Below, one piece after another: positions 42,801 to 52,274 of a stretch of 64,000 nt of DNA. Where the stretch lies: the NCBI RefSeq assembly GCF_013170825.1, contig NZ_CP033365.1, positions 4,290,001 through 4,354,000 of the forward strand, read 5' to 3'. Positions within the stretch are counted from its first letter, which is position 1. Each line of letters begins with the position of its first letter. Below the pieces are notes generated by a model that had not been told where the DNA came from, searched no databases, and saw only the letters and a list, made by a program, of their open reading frames with translations. The DNA comes from Mesorhizobium sp. NZP2298. GTDB lineage: Bacteria; Pseudomonadota; Alphaproteobacteria; Rhizobiales; Rhizobiaceae. Made by a program: the position numbers and the translations under genes.

Positions 42801-44687
42801 ATGAAATTCCTCGGTAAAAAAGCAACCGCGATGCCGCTGATTGCGATCGCGGCAACGCTCGCCCTGGGCGCGCCTCAAGCCGGTGCGCAGGGGCTTTTCG
42901 ACATGCTGTTCGGCGGCGGTGTCAGGCACGAGCCACAAGGGGAATTTCCGCCTCCGCCAAAGCACAAACCCAAGCCGAAAGCTCCTGCTGGCGGCGGCGG
43001 TGGCGTAAAGATCAGCAGCCCGTCCTATTACACCTACAAGGCTGACAGGCTGGTGCGCGTCGACTTCTCGACGCTGTCGGCGGCGCCCCAGCCGGCAACG
43101 CCGCAGGACGCGGCGTTCGTTCCGTCCGCCACTGGAGCTGCTTTCCACGACGCCATTGCCGATCTCAGCGACTACGAACTCTATGCCGAGCCCGACATCG
43201 CCAAGGCGCTGATTGCCTACTATTCGGCCAATCCGGACTTCATCTGGGTGAGCGGAACCAGCCTCAACAATCGCGCCCAGGATGCGGTTCGGGTGCTCGG
43301 CGAGGCCGCGAGCTATGGCTTGACGCCAGCCGACTATACGGTCGACGTGCCGGCCGTGAATTCGGCCTCGGTGGGGGACGCCGCCAAGTTGAAGGAACTG
43401 GTGCGCTTCGAAATGGCGCTTTCGGCGCGCGTCTTGCGCTACGCCCATGATGCCCAGAGCGGCCGTGTCGAGCCCAACAGGATGACCGGCTATTATGATT
43501 TCCCGGCCAAGCCGCTCGACATGGTCGGCGTACTGAAGACCTTGGCGCATACCCAGGAAGTGCGCACTTACCTCGAATCGCGGCATCCGCAGAATGCGGA
43601 ATATCAAGCGCTGCGCGTCGAGCTGGAATCGCTGCAGGCAAGTGCCGAGAACGAGATCGTCGTCGATCCCAAGCTGCTGCTGAAGCCGGGGCAGACCAGC
43701 CCCGAACTGCCGAAGCTGCTGTCGCTGATCGCGCGCAATCTCGATGACGACATGGGCGGCACCTATGGCGAGCTCCTGTCGCGGCTGGCGACCAGCGAGG
43801 TCTACGTCCCTGAACTGGTGCCGCTGATCAAGGCGGTGCAGATGAAGGAAGGCATGAAGGGCGACGGCGTCATCGGTCCGCGCACCGTCGCCTTGCTGGC
43901 CGGCACGTCGAAGGCCGACAGGCTACTCAAGGTGCAGGTGGCGCTGGAGGAACTGCGCTGGCTGCCTTCCGATCTCGGCAGCCCGCGTGTCTTCATCAAC
44001 CAGCCCGCATTCACCGCCAGCTACATCGACAATGGCGAGGAAAAGCTGAAGATGCGCGCCGTGGTCGGCCGGGTCACCAATCAGACGGCGTTCTTCTACG
44101 ACCAGATCAAGCAGGTCGATTTCCATCCCTATTGGGGCGTGCCGCAGTCGATCATCGTCAACGAGATGCTGCCCAGATTGCGCAGTGATCCCGGTTATCT
44201 CGACCGGGCGGGCTACGAGGTGACGGATTCGCGCGGCAAGCGCATTCCGTCGTCGGCGGTCAATTGGGGGGCTTATGGCGCCAACATTCCCTACAGCGTG
44301 CGCCAGCAGCCGAGCGAGGCCAATGCTCTGGGTGAACTGAAGATCCTGTTCCCCAACAAGCACGCGATCTACATGCACGACACGCCGCAGAAATCGTTCT
44401 TCAAGCAGGACATGCGCGCGCTCAGCCATGGCTGCGTGCGCCTGCAGGACCCGCGCGGCATGGCGGCCGCGGTGCTTGGCACCTCGGTCGACTATGTCGC
44501 CGAGAAGCTGAAGCACGGACATTCGACGGAGAATGTGACGCGCAAGATCCCGGTCTATGTCGCCTATTTCACCGCGTGGCCCGACATGTCGGGCAAGGTC
44601 GAGTATTTCAACGATGTCTACGATCGCGATTCGCGGCTGAAACAGGCTCTGGACGCGACCGAAGCGGTGCGTTCGCCCTCTAGCTGA
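42801..44687 (+). CDS. L,D-transpeptidase (YcbB/LdtD type)
   Basis: This 628-residue periplasmic enzyme makes 3-3 cross-links in peptidoglycan. It has a signal peptide (cleavage near AGAQ), a Pro-Lys-rich linker (PPPPKHKPKPKAPAGGGG), an N-terminal scaffold domain, a peptidoglycan-binding module containing GMKGDGVIGPRTVALL at about residues 350-366, and a YkuD catalytic domain with SHGCVRLQDP, where Cys545 is the nucleophile. Length and order of domains match YcbB rather than the short Ldt enzymes. The hairpin upstream separates it from the SDR gene. Confidence 0.93.
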   Translation: MKFLGKKATAMPLIAIAATLALGAPQAGAQGLFDMLFGGGVRHEPQGEFPPPPKHKPKPKAPAGGGGGVKISSPSYYTYKADRLVRVDFSTLSAAPQPATPQDAAFVPSATGAAFHDAIADLSDYELYAEPDIAKALIAYYSANPDFIWVSGTSLNNRAQDAVRVLGEAASYGLTPADYTVDVPAVNSASVGDAAKLKELVRFEMALSARVLRYAHDAQSGRVEPNRMTGYYDFPAKPLDMVGVLKTLAHTQEVRTYLESRHPQNAEYQALRVELESLQASAENEIVVDPKLLLKPGQTSPELPKLLSLIARNLDDDMGGTYGELLSRLATSEVYVPELVPLIKAVQMKEGMKGDGVIGPRTVALLAGTSKADRLLKVQVALEELRWLPSDLGSPRVFINQPAFTASYIDNGEEKLKMRAVVGRVTNQTAFFYDQIKQVDFHPYWGVPQSIIVNEMLPRLRSDPGYLDRAGYEVTDSRGKRIPSSAVNWGAYGANIPYSVRQQPSEANALGELKILFPNKHAIYMHDTPQKSFFKQDMRALSHGCVRLQDPRGMAAAVLGTSVDYVAEKLKHGHSTENVTRKIPVYVAYFTAWPDMSGKVEYFNDVYDRDSRLKQALDATEAVRSPSS

Positions 44688-44691
44688 TCGT

Positions 44692-45174
44692 TCAGAGCTG
44701 CGACAACGGGCGACGGAAGCCCGCTTCCCGCCCGGCGATCAGCCAGTAGACCAAGCCAGCGACAAGGCCGGCGGCGGCGATGATGCCGATATCGGCCCAT
44801 CGCTCCGGATCCATGTCCTCGGCGGAACTCGGCCAGATCAGGAAGAAGCCGGCGGCGGCGGCAGCGGCGCCGAAGGCCATGTGCATCAGGACATTGCGCA
44901 ACGAGAAGAACTCCGCGATCAGCGCGAAGATCAGCGTCTGCAGCGCGGTCACGACAATCGTCAGGAAATAGATGAACATGCCAAGTGGCGGCACCACCAG
45001 GGCGGCGATCGGCGTAACCCCCATGACGTCGAAATACGCCGGCGCGCTGGGCAGGGAACTGAGCGCGGCGTAGATCGCCACCACGGCGAACAGGCCGACC
45101 AGTATCGCGACGAGATAGCCGGCAAGCATCATCAGGATGCGCTTCATCACGTGCTTCGCCGTCGCCATGCCCAT
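44692..45174 (-). CDS. Four-helix membrane protein of unknown function
   Basis: This 160-residue protein has four or five hydrophobic helices (residues about 13-33, 50-70, 78-90, 95-112 and 130-148) with short loops, and short charged ends. A cytoplasmic or periplasmic loop reads WPSSAEDMDPERWADIG. ATG 45174 gives MGMATAKHVMKR; ATG codons at 45168 and 45147 are alternatives. It is convergent with the transpeptidase gene, five bases from its stop. No family was recognised. Confidence 0.7.
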   Translation of the reverse strand: MGMATAKHVMKRILMMLAGYLVAILVGLFAVVAIYAALSSLPSAPAYFDVMGVTPIAALVVPPLGMFIYFLTIVVTALQTLIFALIAEFFSLRNVLMHMAFGAAAAAAGFFLIWPSSAEDMDPERWADIGIIAAAGLVAGLVYWLIAGREAGFRRPLSQL

Positions 45175-45267
45175 CCCCCATACGGCGCATCAACCGGTTC
45201 AGTCAGCCATCAAAGACGATCCGGCGCAAGGGCAAGCGCCTCGCCGGCGTGCCAGGCTTTCTTCGAA

Positions 45268-46008
45268 TCATGCGCCGCCACACAGATGCTCGGAGTCCGG
45301 CAAGGCCCAGGAACCTTTCGCAACCAGATCGATCGAATAATAGACCCGACCGCGGTCGTCGTCCTTGGGGCAGTCCCTGGGAATCGCGATCAGGCACATC
45401 ACGACGGGTTCGCCGACCTTCGATGCGGCGAGGCCAGGCTCGCGATCATAGGAGACGGCCCCGCCGCCATTGGTGAATGTCGCGGCGCTGCCCGCGTCGG
45501 GGCTGGCTGTTTCCAGCGGATCGTCGCCGAGCCGCGTGGTCAGCGTCCTGATGTGCGTGGTCGCGCATTGCCCGACCGCGGAGGGCAGGGGCTGATCCTG
45601 GTTGCCGGGATTGCGCAACGCGACGTCCAGCGCCTTCTTGCCGATCAGCGCGATGTTGTAATCCTGCACCCATGATGGCGCGTTGCCATAAGTCTGCAAG
45701 GCATTGTTGAGTGCGCTGACAATGCAGGCGGTGTCGCTCCTGCAAGCATTGCGGTCGGCGATCAGTCTGCGGGCGATCTTGCGCTTGTCGCCGCCGAATG
45801 CCGGCTCGAATCCCTTGTAGGCCTTGGCGACCAGCAGATCGATGGCCGACAGCCGCGGGTCGGCGCAGATCGCCTTCTCCGCCGGCAAGCTTGCCTTGGC
45901 ACAGTCGAAGGACGGCCCGTCGGCCCGCGCCGAGGGAGCGGCAAGGGTGCTGCCGGCCAGTATGATGGCGAGGACGAGCAAGACATCGGTTTGAACGGAA
46001 AATCGCAC
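45268..46008 (-). CDS. Secreted protein with LprI-like N-terminal region
   Basis: This 246-residue protein is best started at GTG 46008, which gives a signal peptide ending near SARADG and has a G-rich site upstream. The mature N-terminus SFDCAKASLPAEKAICADPRLSAIDLLVAKAYK follows the LprI/lysozyme-inhibitor-like pattern with paired cysteines, and RNACRSDTACI adds another pair. The C-terminal half, with VGQCATTHI and VVMCLIAIPRDCPKDD, is unassigned. It may be a periplasmic inhibitor or binding protein. Confidence 0.72.
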   Translation of the reverse strand: MRFSVQTDVLLVLAIILAGSTLAAPSARADGPSFDCAKASLPAEKAICADPRLSAIDLLVAKAYKGFEPAFGGDKRKIARRLIADRNACRSDTACIVSALNNALQTYGNAPSWVQDYNIALIGKKALDVALRNPGNQDQPLPSAVGQCATTHIRTLTTRLGDDPLETASPDAGSAATFTNGGGAVSYDREPGLAASKVGEPVVMCLIAIPRDCPKDDDRGRVYYSIDLVAKGSWALPDSEHLCGGA

Positions 46009-46165
46009 GACTGCCCCCAAGCCAACAGCATTGCCCAAGGCGACGCCGCACCCTGGCGTGCATATCACACTCCAAGCATGGACAATTTGCGGCACTCCGA
46101 TTGGCCATGAAGGCGCGCGGAGAAAACGGCAGGCCCGTCGAATTGAGAGTGTCCGGCGGCGGCTC

Positions 46166-46423
46166 CTACTTAGGCTCGGCCGTCACCGGATCGTAGGTGA
46201 TTTCCACCTTCGCCTTGTCCGACGTGTAATAGGTGACGGTGTAGGCGCCATTGTCCCAGTCGACTTCCTTCACATAGCGGAAGCCGTCGCGCTGCTCGAC
46301 CTTGGCGATGATCTCCGAAAGCTTCTTGGCATTGGGCGGCGGCAGCGGCTTGTCATCCGCGGCCAGAGCCGGACCGGCAGCGAGAAGAACGGCAACGCTG
46401 GTTGCCACGAGAAATCTGGACAT
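46166..46423 (-). CDS. Small secreted PepSY-domain protein
   Basis: This 85-residue protein has a signal peptide (MSRFLVATSVAVLLAAGPAL, cleavage near AADD) and a PepSY-like module: KLSEIIAKVEQRDGFRYVKEVDWDNGAYTVTYYTSDKAKVEITYDPVT. Such single-domain PepSY proteins occur in the periplasm and may inhibit or chaperone proteases. It is not linked to other genes in an obvious way. Confidence 0.8.
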   Translation of the reverse strand: MSRFLVATSVAVLLAAGPALAADDKPLPPPNAKKLSEIIAKVEQRDGFRYVKEVDWDNGAYTVTYYTSDKAKVEITYDPVTAEPK

Positions 46424-46572
46424 GGTTTTCCCTCAAGTTTCGACCCAAGGAAACTCGCTGGCGTGCGAGTTGGTTCCAGATGAGCCGCAATGCTTGGCAG
46501 GTCGTGCTTGCAGGTTGCAATTTGCCAGAGCGTCGAAGCAGGGGCTGAGACTAAAAAACATTCCGGGGAAAA

Positions 46573-46647
46573 TGGTGGGCGATGCAGGGATTGAACCTGC
46601 GACCCCACCCGTGTGAAGGGTGTGCTCTCCCGCTGAGCTAATCGCCC
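46573..46647 (-). tRNA. tRNA-Val (anticodon CAC)
   Basis: Read on the minus strand, a complete cloverleaf is present: seven-base acceptor arms GGGCGAT and ATCGCCC, a GCTC/GAGC D-stem, anticodon stem CACCC/GGGTG with loop TTCACAC, and T-arm GCAGG-TTCAATC-CCTGC, followed by encoded ACCA. The anticodon CAC decodes GUG valine codons. Confidence 0.95.
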
Positions 46648-46786
46648 GCTCGTTGCCCGAAGGCCAAGCGAGCCGCGATATAAGGGAGGCCAACCGGTTA
46701 AGTCAAGGCGGTGTCTGGCATTCTCACACCGATCGGATTCCTCGCCCTTTCGAGTCTGTTCCGACAGGATGCCGGTCGCTGTCCGT

Positions 46787-47470
46787 TCAACGTCCAGCGG
46801 CGCTGATCAGCCTTTCCGCCAGACCCACGGTCAGCGCGTCGAAATGCGAAATTATCGCCGAGGGCTCGAATTCGCGGACGTGGCGGTCGGTGTAGCCGAA
46901 ATCAACGGCCACCACTGGGATGCCGGCGGCCTTGGCGGTGTCGATGTCGGTTTGCGAATCGCCGACCATCAACGCGCGGTGGGGATCGCCGCCGGCCAGC
47001 CTGATGGTTTCGGTCAGGTGACGCGGATCGGGCTTGCGAAAGGCGAATGTGTCTTGTCCGGCGATGGCAGCGAAATGCTTGGTCAGGCCGAGCGCTTCGA
47101 TCAGCGCCAGCGAGTTGGCCTCGTATTTGTTGGTGCAGATGGCCAGGAGATAGCCCGCCATCTCGAAGCGAGCGATCGCCTCGATGACACCAGGGTACGG
47201 GCGGGACTTGCCGGGAATATTGTCGGTATAATGATCGAGGAACAGTTTCAGCAGCCGGTCATGCTCGGTGACATCAAGCGAGCGCTGCTGCGCGGCATGC
47301 GCCCGCTCTATCATCACGCGGCCGCCATGGCCGACGAAGCGCTTGAAGCCGGCCTCGTCGACTTCCGCGAGCTCGCTGGCGGCCAGGCTGTGGTTGAGGC
47401 TGTCGAGCAGGTCCGGCGCTGTATCGATCAGCGTACCGTCGAGGTCGAACACGATTGTCGGGCGAATCAT
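46787..47470 (-). CDS. gph: Phosphoglycolate phosphatase (HAD family)
   Basis: This 227-residue HAD hydrolase starts at ATG 47470 with the motif I FDLDGTLIDTAPDL at residues 8-21. Motif II is ICTNK, the lysine of motif III is in FRKPDPRHL, and motif IV is VGDSQTDIDTAKAAG. The cap domain type and order match Gph, which removes 2-phosphoglycolate formed by DNA repair or oxygenation. The frame is open far upstream, but only this part is protein-like. It is divergent from rpiA. Confidence 0.92.
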   Translation of the reverse strand: MIRPTIVFDLDGTLIDTAPDLLDSLNHSLAASELAEVDEAGFKRFVGHGGRVMIERAHAAQQRSLDVTEHDRLLKLFLDHYTDNIPGKSRPYPGVIEAIARFEMAGYLLAICTNKYEANSLALIEALGLTKHFAAIAGQDTFAFRKPDPRHLTETIRLAGGDPHRALMVGDSQTDIDTAKAAGIPVVAVDFGYTDRHVREFEPSAIISHFDALTVGLAERLISAAGR

Positions 47471-47601
47471 TGTCTGTCCCACACAGGTTTGTACAGCTGG
47501 CAGGCGATAAAGGCTGGCGCGCGTCAAGGCAAGCAGGGCGGTGGTATGGCCGCCAGGGGCTTTGACCAGACCGGCAAAAATGCTAGGAGCCCAAAACACT
47601 A

Positions 47602-47655
47602 AAGCGCGTCGCATGTGGTTCCCAAAGCCGAGGTTGCTTTGGGCGACATGCATCA
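47602..47655. repeat. Second type of palindromic intergenic repeat, copy 2
   Basis: GCGTCGCATGTGG at the left and CTTTGGGCGACATGCA at the right, with CCCAAAGCCGAGG inside, correspond to the copy at 40622. The repeat contains an ATG in the rpiA frame at 47648, which makes that codon an unlikely true start. Confidence 0.65.
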
Positions 47656-47677
47656 GGTTTCGGGGCGGCAAAGCAGC

Positions 47678-48409
47678 ATGGATGCGAGGCAATTGAAGGT
47701 CGAGGCCGCGCGGGCGGCTCTTGCCCATGTCAGCGATGGCATGCGGCTCGGCATCGGCACCGGCACCACTGCCGAAGAGTTCGTACGATTGCTCGCCGAC
47801 AAGGTCGCGACAGGCATGACCGTCATCGGTGTCCCCACGTCGGAGCGCACCGCTGCATTGTGCCGCGAGCTTGGCGTGCCACTGTCGACATTGGAGGAAA
47901 CGCCCGAGCTCGACCTCACCATCGACGGCGCCGACGAGGTCGACCCGGAACTGACCCTGATCAAGGGCGGCGGCGGCGCGCTGCTGCGCGAGAAGATCGT
48001 GGCCGCGGCCTCGCAGCGCATGATCGTCATCGCCGACCAGTCGAAGATGGTCGAGACGCTCGGCCGGTTTCCACTGCCTATCGAAGTCAACCAATTCGGC
48101 CTGCGCGCCACCGAGATCGCGGTAGCGGCGGCGGCTGCAAATCTCGGCCTTTCCGGTCCGATTACATTGAGGATGACGGGAGGCCAGGCTTTTGTTACAG
48201 ACGGCGGCCATTTTATCCTCGATGCATCTTTTGGCCGCATTCCGGATACAAGAGCGCTTTCGAATGCTCTCCACGCCATTCCGGGCGTGGTCGAGCATGG
48301 TCTTTTCATCGGGCTGGCGTCAGCGGCCATCATCGCCGGTGGCGACGGCATCCAAACCGTCCATGCCGCCCGAAAACCAGGGAGTTCTACCGATCATGAT
48401 GTTGCATAA
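47678..48409 (+). CDS. rpiA: Ribose-5-phosphate isomerase A
   Basis: This 243-residue enzyme interconverts ribose 5-phosphate and ribulose 5-phosphate. The family motifs are [58 protein letters not shown] with the catalytic residues, and [17 protein letters not shown] 47678 is used, since upstream in-frame ATGs lie in the repeat. The next gene overlaps its end by 14 bases. Confidence 0.94.
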   Translation: MDARQLKVEAARAALAHVSDGMRLGIGTGTTAEEFVRLLADKVATGMTVIGVPTSERTAALCRELGVPLSTLEETPELDLTIDGADEVDPELTLIKGGGGALLREKIVAAASQRMIVIADQSKMVETLGRFPLPIEVNQFGLRATEIAVAAAAANLGLSGPITLRMTGGQAFVTDGGHFILDASFGRIPDTRALSNALHAIPGVVEHGLFIGLASAAIIAGGDGIQTVHAARKPGSSTDHDVA

Positions 48410-48998
48410 CCGGGTTCGCGGCCTTTGCGTCGTTCTGGCGGCCTCGGCCGTTTTCGCCTTCTCCTCGCCGGCGTTTTCGCAGGACGTCACCGAGTCGCAC
48501 CTGAAGGCCGCCCGGGCGGCGGTCGCGGCGATCCATGCTACCGACCCGTTCGACAACATCCTGCCGCAGGCGGCGGCCGCGCTCGAGTCGCAGCTCATCC
48601 AGAAGAACCCGGACATGCAGGAGCTGATCGGCAAGACGATCAACGAGAAAGCGCTGGCGATGGCCTCGCGCCGCGCCGATCTCGAAAAGGAAGCGGCCCT
48701 TGCCTATGCGAAGGTGTTTTCCGAAAAAGATCTCAATGACATCGCGGCCTTCTACGGCTCCGAGGCCGGCAAGAAGCTGCTCGACAACGGTCCGGCAGTG
48801 ACGCGTGATTTGGTCAAGGCAGCCGACATCTGGCAGAACGGCCTTGCCCGCGATCTCGCCCAGCAGGTCGGCGAAACGCTGGCCGCGGCCGCCAAGGCCA
48901 AGGCGCCGGCTGCGCAGGCGCCCGCTGACGGGGCTGCTCCGGCGGATGGCGCCGCGCCCGCCGATGGTTCGGCTCCTGCCGACGGTACGCAGAACTGA
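48396..48998 (+). CDS. Secreted DUF2059 protein with Ala-Pro-rich tail
   Basis: This 200-residue protein starts at ATG 48396, overlapping the end of rpiA. A signal peptide (cleavage near AFSQ) precedes a DUF2059 helical domain with [49 protein letters not shown]. The last 25 residues repeat the unit APADGA four times. The tail may be a flexible spacer to the cell wall. DUF2059 proteins have no settled function. Confidence 0.85.
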   Translation: MMLHNRVRGLCVVLAASAVFAFSSPAFSQDVTESHLKAARAAVAAIHATDPFDNILPQAAAALESQLIQKNPDMQELIGKTINEKALAMASRRADLEKEAALAYAKVFSEKDLNDIAAFYGSEAGKKLLDNGPAVTRDLVKAADIWQNGLARDLAQQVGETLAAAAKAKAPAAQAPADGAAPADGAAPADGSAPADGTQN

Positions 48999-49034
48999 TC
49001 CTGCGTTTCAAATACGGCCTTGCGGCCATCTGTG

Positions 49035-49060
49035 AAGCCCGGCTTGTCCGGGCTTTTCTT
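49035..49060 (+). terminator. Rho-independent terminator after the DUF2059 gene
   Basis: AAGCCCGG and CCGGGCTT pair around a CTTGT loop and are followed by TTCTTTT. The structure lies 37 bases after the stop and before gor. Confidence 0.85.
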
Positions 49061-49117
49061 TTGGCCTTTGGCGGCCTACCTGTCACTCACATTTTCCGAC
49101 GTTCAAGGAGCTGCCTC

Positions 49118-50506
49118 ATGGCCGGTTATGATTACGATCTCTTCGTCATCGGCGGCGGCTCCGGCGGGGTAAGGGCGGCGCGCGTTGCGGCGGCACTCGG
49201 CAAGCGCATCGGCATCGCCGAGGAATACCGCTTCGGCGGCACCTGCGTCATCAGGGGCTGTGTGCCGAAGAAGCTCTATGTCTACGCCTCGCAATTTCCG
49301 GAGCATTTTGCCGACGCGGCCGGCTATGGCTGGACGGTGCCGGAGGCCAGTTTCAATTGGCAGACGCTGGTCGCCAACAAGGATCGCGAGATCAGCCGGC
49401 TGGAGGCGATCTACAAGAAGAATGTCGAGGGCGCCGGCGGGGAGACCTTTCATTCGCGGGCGATGATCGTCGACCCGCACGTGATCCATCTTCTGGGCGA
49501 GGATCGCACAGTCACCGCCGACCAGATCCTGGTCGCCACCGGTGGCCGCCCAGCGGCGCATCCGGCACTGCCCGGCCACGAACACTGCATCTTCTCCAAT
49601 GAGGCTTTCGATCTCAAGGCGTTGCCTAAGGCGATCATGATCGAAGGCGGCGGCTACATCGCTGTCGAATTCGCCAACATCTTCCACGGCCTCGGCGTCG
49701 ACACGACCCTGGTCTATCGCGGCAAGGAGATCCTCAGCCGCTTCGACATGGATCTGCGTCACACCTTGCACGAGACGATGGAAAAGAAGGGGATAAAGAT
49801 ACTCTGCCATTCGGTGACCGAACACGTGCGCAAGCGGCCGGATGGCCGGCTCGACGCCCTCCTGACCAGTGGCAAGACGCTGACGGTGGACCAGGTCATG
49901 CTGGCTATCGGGCGCATCCCCAACACCGAGAATATGGGCCTGGAAGGCGTCGGCATCGAGATGACCTCGACCGGCGCGATCAAGGTCGATGATTATTCCC
50001 GCACCAACATTGACAATATCTGGGCGATCGGCGACGTCACCAACCGCGTGCAGCTGACGCCGGTGGCGATCCATGAAGCAATGTGCTTCGTGGAGACGGC
50101 ATTCAAGAACAACCCGACCGCGCCCGACCACGAAACCATCGCGACCGCCGTCTTCTCGCAACCGGAAATCGGTACGGTGGGCTTGTCGGAAGACGAGGCC
50201 GTCAAGCGTTTCGCAGATATCGAGATCTACCGCGCCAGCTTCCGGCCGATGCGGCATACGCTGTCGGGCCGCGACGAAAAGATGCTGATGAAGCTGGTGG
50301 TCGACGGCACTTCCCGCAAAGTGCTTGGCGCCCACATTCTGGGGCCGGATGCCGGCGAGATGGCACAACTGCTCGGCATCCCGCTGAAAGCCGGCCTGAC
50401 CAAGGATGATTTCGACCGCACAATGGCCGTGCACCCGACCGCGGCGGAAGAGCTTGTCACCATGTACAAGCCGACATACCGCGTGAAGGATGGCCAGCGG
50501 GTCTGA
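49118..50506 (+). CDS. gor: Glutathione-disulfide reductase
   Basis: This 462-residue flavoenzyme reduces oxidised glutathione with NADPH. The FAD motif GGGSGGVRAARVAA is at residues 12-25, and the redox pair is in GGTCVIRGCVPKK (Cys43 and Cys48). The dimer-interface HPTAAEE with the catalytic His/Glu is near the C-terminus. NADPH binding is suggested by IEGGGYIAVEFANIF and VYRGKEILSRFD with the Arg residues typical of NADPH use. AAGGAG precedes ATG 49118. Confidence 0.94.
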   Translation: MAGYDYDLFVIGGGSGGVRAARVAAALGKRIGIAEEYRFGGTCVIRGCVPKKLYVYASQFPEHFADAAGYGWTVPEASFNWQTLVANKDREISRLEAIYKKNVEGAGGETFHSRAMIVDPHVIHLLGEDRTVTADQILVATGGRPAAHPALPGHEHCIFSNEAFDLKALPKAIMIEGGGYIAVEFANIFHGLGVDTTLVYRGKEILSRFDMDLRHTLHETMEKKGIKILCHSVTEHVRKRPDGRLDALLTSGKTLTVDQVMLAIGRIPNTENMGLEGVGIEMTSTGAIKVDDYSRTNIDNIWAIGDVTNRVQLTPVAIHEAMCFVETAFKNNPTAPDHETIATAVFSQPEIGTVGLSEDEAVKRFADIEIYRASFRPMRHTLSGRDEKMLMKLVVDGTSRKVLGAHILGPDAGEMAQLLGIPLKAGLTKDDFDRTMAVHPTAAEELVTMYKPTYRVKDGQRV

Positions 50507-50601
50507 CTTCGCCTGCCGGCAGCGCCCACCGTCAGGCGTCTCCCCGATGCACTGCGCGATGCCATCCACGGCGGCAGCCCGAAACAACTCCAGGAGAGCG
50601 A

Positions 50602-50632
50602 ACCCCCGCCGCCGGCCACGGCTGGCGGGGTG
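50602..50632. terminator. Terminator-like hairpin between gor and mgtE
   Basis: CCCCGCC and GGCGGGG are perfect arms around a GC-rich loop with further partial pairing. It lies six bases beyond the mgtE stop and 96 bases after the gor stop, so it can serve both convergent genes. Confidence 0.55.
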
Positions 50633-50637
50633 GAGTG

Positions 50638-52002
50638 CTACAGCAGGGTGCCGCGCAGGATGACGAGCGCCACCGAGAAATAAATCACCAGCCCGGTGAC
50701 ATCGACCAGCGTCGCGACAAATGGCGCCGATGCGCTGGCGGGATCAAACCCGATCCGTTTCAGGGCGAACGGCAGCATCGACCCCGAGAGGGAACCAAAG
50801 GTAACGATGCCGACCAGCGCCGTCCCAACCGTCGCTGCAATCAGCGGCCAGTGCGGGCCGTAATCGTAGAAACCGAAATACTGCCACAGCGTGATACGGC
50901 AGACACCGACAACGCCAAGGATCGATCCCAGCACGAGGCCGGTCGGCAGTTCGCGCAGCGCAACCCGCCACCAGTCGCCGAGGCCTATCTCGCGCAGTGC
51001 CAGCGCGCGGATGACCAGCGAGGTCGCCTGCGAGCCGGAATTGCCGCCGGAACTCATGATCAGCGGGATGAAAAGGGTGAGCACGATCGCCTTCTCCAAC
51101 TCGCTTTCGTAGCTCTGCATGGCATTGGCGGTGAGCATCTCGCTGAGGAACAGGGCACAGAGCCAGCCGGCCCGCTTCTGGATCATGGCGAAGAAGCTCA
51201 TCTTCATGTAGGGCTCGTCGAGCGCCTCCATGCCGCCGAAGCGGTGCACGTCCTCCGTCGTCTCCTCGATCATCGTATCGATGATGTCGTCGATGGTGAC
51301 GATGCCGAGGATCTTGCCGTGGTCGACAACCGGGACGGCGAGCAGGTCGTATTTGGAGATCGTCTGCGCCAGGTTTTCGCGATCGGTCAGCGGTGTGACC
51401 GTGACCGGCATGCGGTCCGGCGCCACCGACAGGATCGGATCGTCCGGCTCACCGGTGATGAGCCGGCGCAAGCCGGTCGACCGCACCAGGAGGTGCGTCT
51501 GCGGATCGACGATATAGATCGCGTAGACGGTTTCGCGCGTCCGCTCGACCTTGCGGATGTAATCAAGCGTGCGCCCGACGGTCCAGTCCGAGGGAACGCT
51601 GACGAACTCCGTCGTCATGATCGATGCGGCGCTGCCTTCGGGATAGCCCAGAATGGAAAGCAAGGTCGCGCGCAATGGCGGCGCCAGCGCACCGAGCAGT
51701 TCGGAGCGTGCCGGCTCGTCGAGCTCGCGCAGGATGTCGGCCGCCCGGTCGACCGACATGGCGGTGAGCAGCTTGCTTGCCTTGGGGCGGGGCAGGGCCT
51801 CCGCGAGCTCAGGCGCACTCTCGAGTTCGGGTTGATCGAAAATCTCGACCAGACGCTCGAAGGGTACGGCGCAAAGCAGCTCCGTCGCGGTTTCGCGCGA
51901 TTCATGATTGAGTGCCTCGACCACGTCGGCGACATGGTCGTTTGCAAGGATACGGGCGATGGCGACGGCCTCGTCGTCCGCTACAGGGAAGAAATCGTTC
52001 AT
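50638..52002 (-). CDS. mgtE: Magnesium transporter MgtE
   Basis: This 454-residue protein has the MgtE domain order: an N-terminal helical superfamily domain (to about residue 130, with DRAADILRELDEPARSELLGALA), two CBS domains (VGRTLDYIRKV and YDLLAVPVVDHGKILGIVTIDDIIDTM), a plug helix and five membrane helices. The pore region reads PLIMSSGGNSGSQATSLVIRALAL. It moves magnesium into the cytoplasm and is gated by intracellular magnesium. No M-box-like riboswitch was recognised upstream; nothing was identified in 52003-52274. Confidence 0.93.
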   Translation of the reverse strand: MNDFFPVADDEAVAIARILANDHVADVVEALNHESRETATELLCAVPFERLVEIFDQPELESAPELAEALPRPKASKLLTAMSVDRAADILRELDEPARSELLGALAPPLRATLLSILGYPEGSAASIMTTEFVSVPSDWTVGRTLDYIRKVERTRETVYAIYIVDPQTHLLVRSTGLRRLITGEPDDPILSVAPDRMPVTVTPLTDRENLAQTISKYDLLAVPVVDHGKILGIVTIDDIIDTMIEETTEDVHRFGGMEALDEPYMKMSFFAMIQKRAGWLCALFLSEMLTANAMQSYESELEKAIVLTLFIPLIMSSGGNSGSQATSLVIRALALREIGLGDWWRVALRELPTGLVLGSILGVVGVCRITLWQYFGFYDYGPHWPLIAATVGTALVGIVTFGSLSGSMLPFALKRIGFDPASASAPFVATLVDVTGLVIYFSVALVILRGTLL

Positions 52003-52274
52003 GGCTCACTCCTTGCCGTCCGGCCAGGACATGAACCATTCAGGTCACGTCTAGGCGGACGGCGGTTGCGTTCGACTAATACTGTCGCCAGGCATGGCGC
52101 GGTGACCTTTCTGCTTGCGGGTTCGCGTTTGACTATCAGCAAGCCGGCGCAACATAGGAGCGAGCCTTGCCGAGTCAATCGTGGTGACGATGAAAAACGG
52201 TGCCTGATGGCTCCGATCGCGACACTGTGATCGCCGACTGCCGTTTTGTCCGGCAAGTCGAAGTGAACGCATCG

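Noticed and set aside
50635..52230. 531-codon plus-strand open frame
   Set aside because: It is antisense to mgtE and lacks a ribosome-binding site or motifs.
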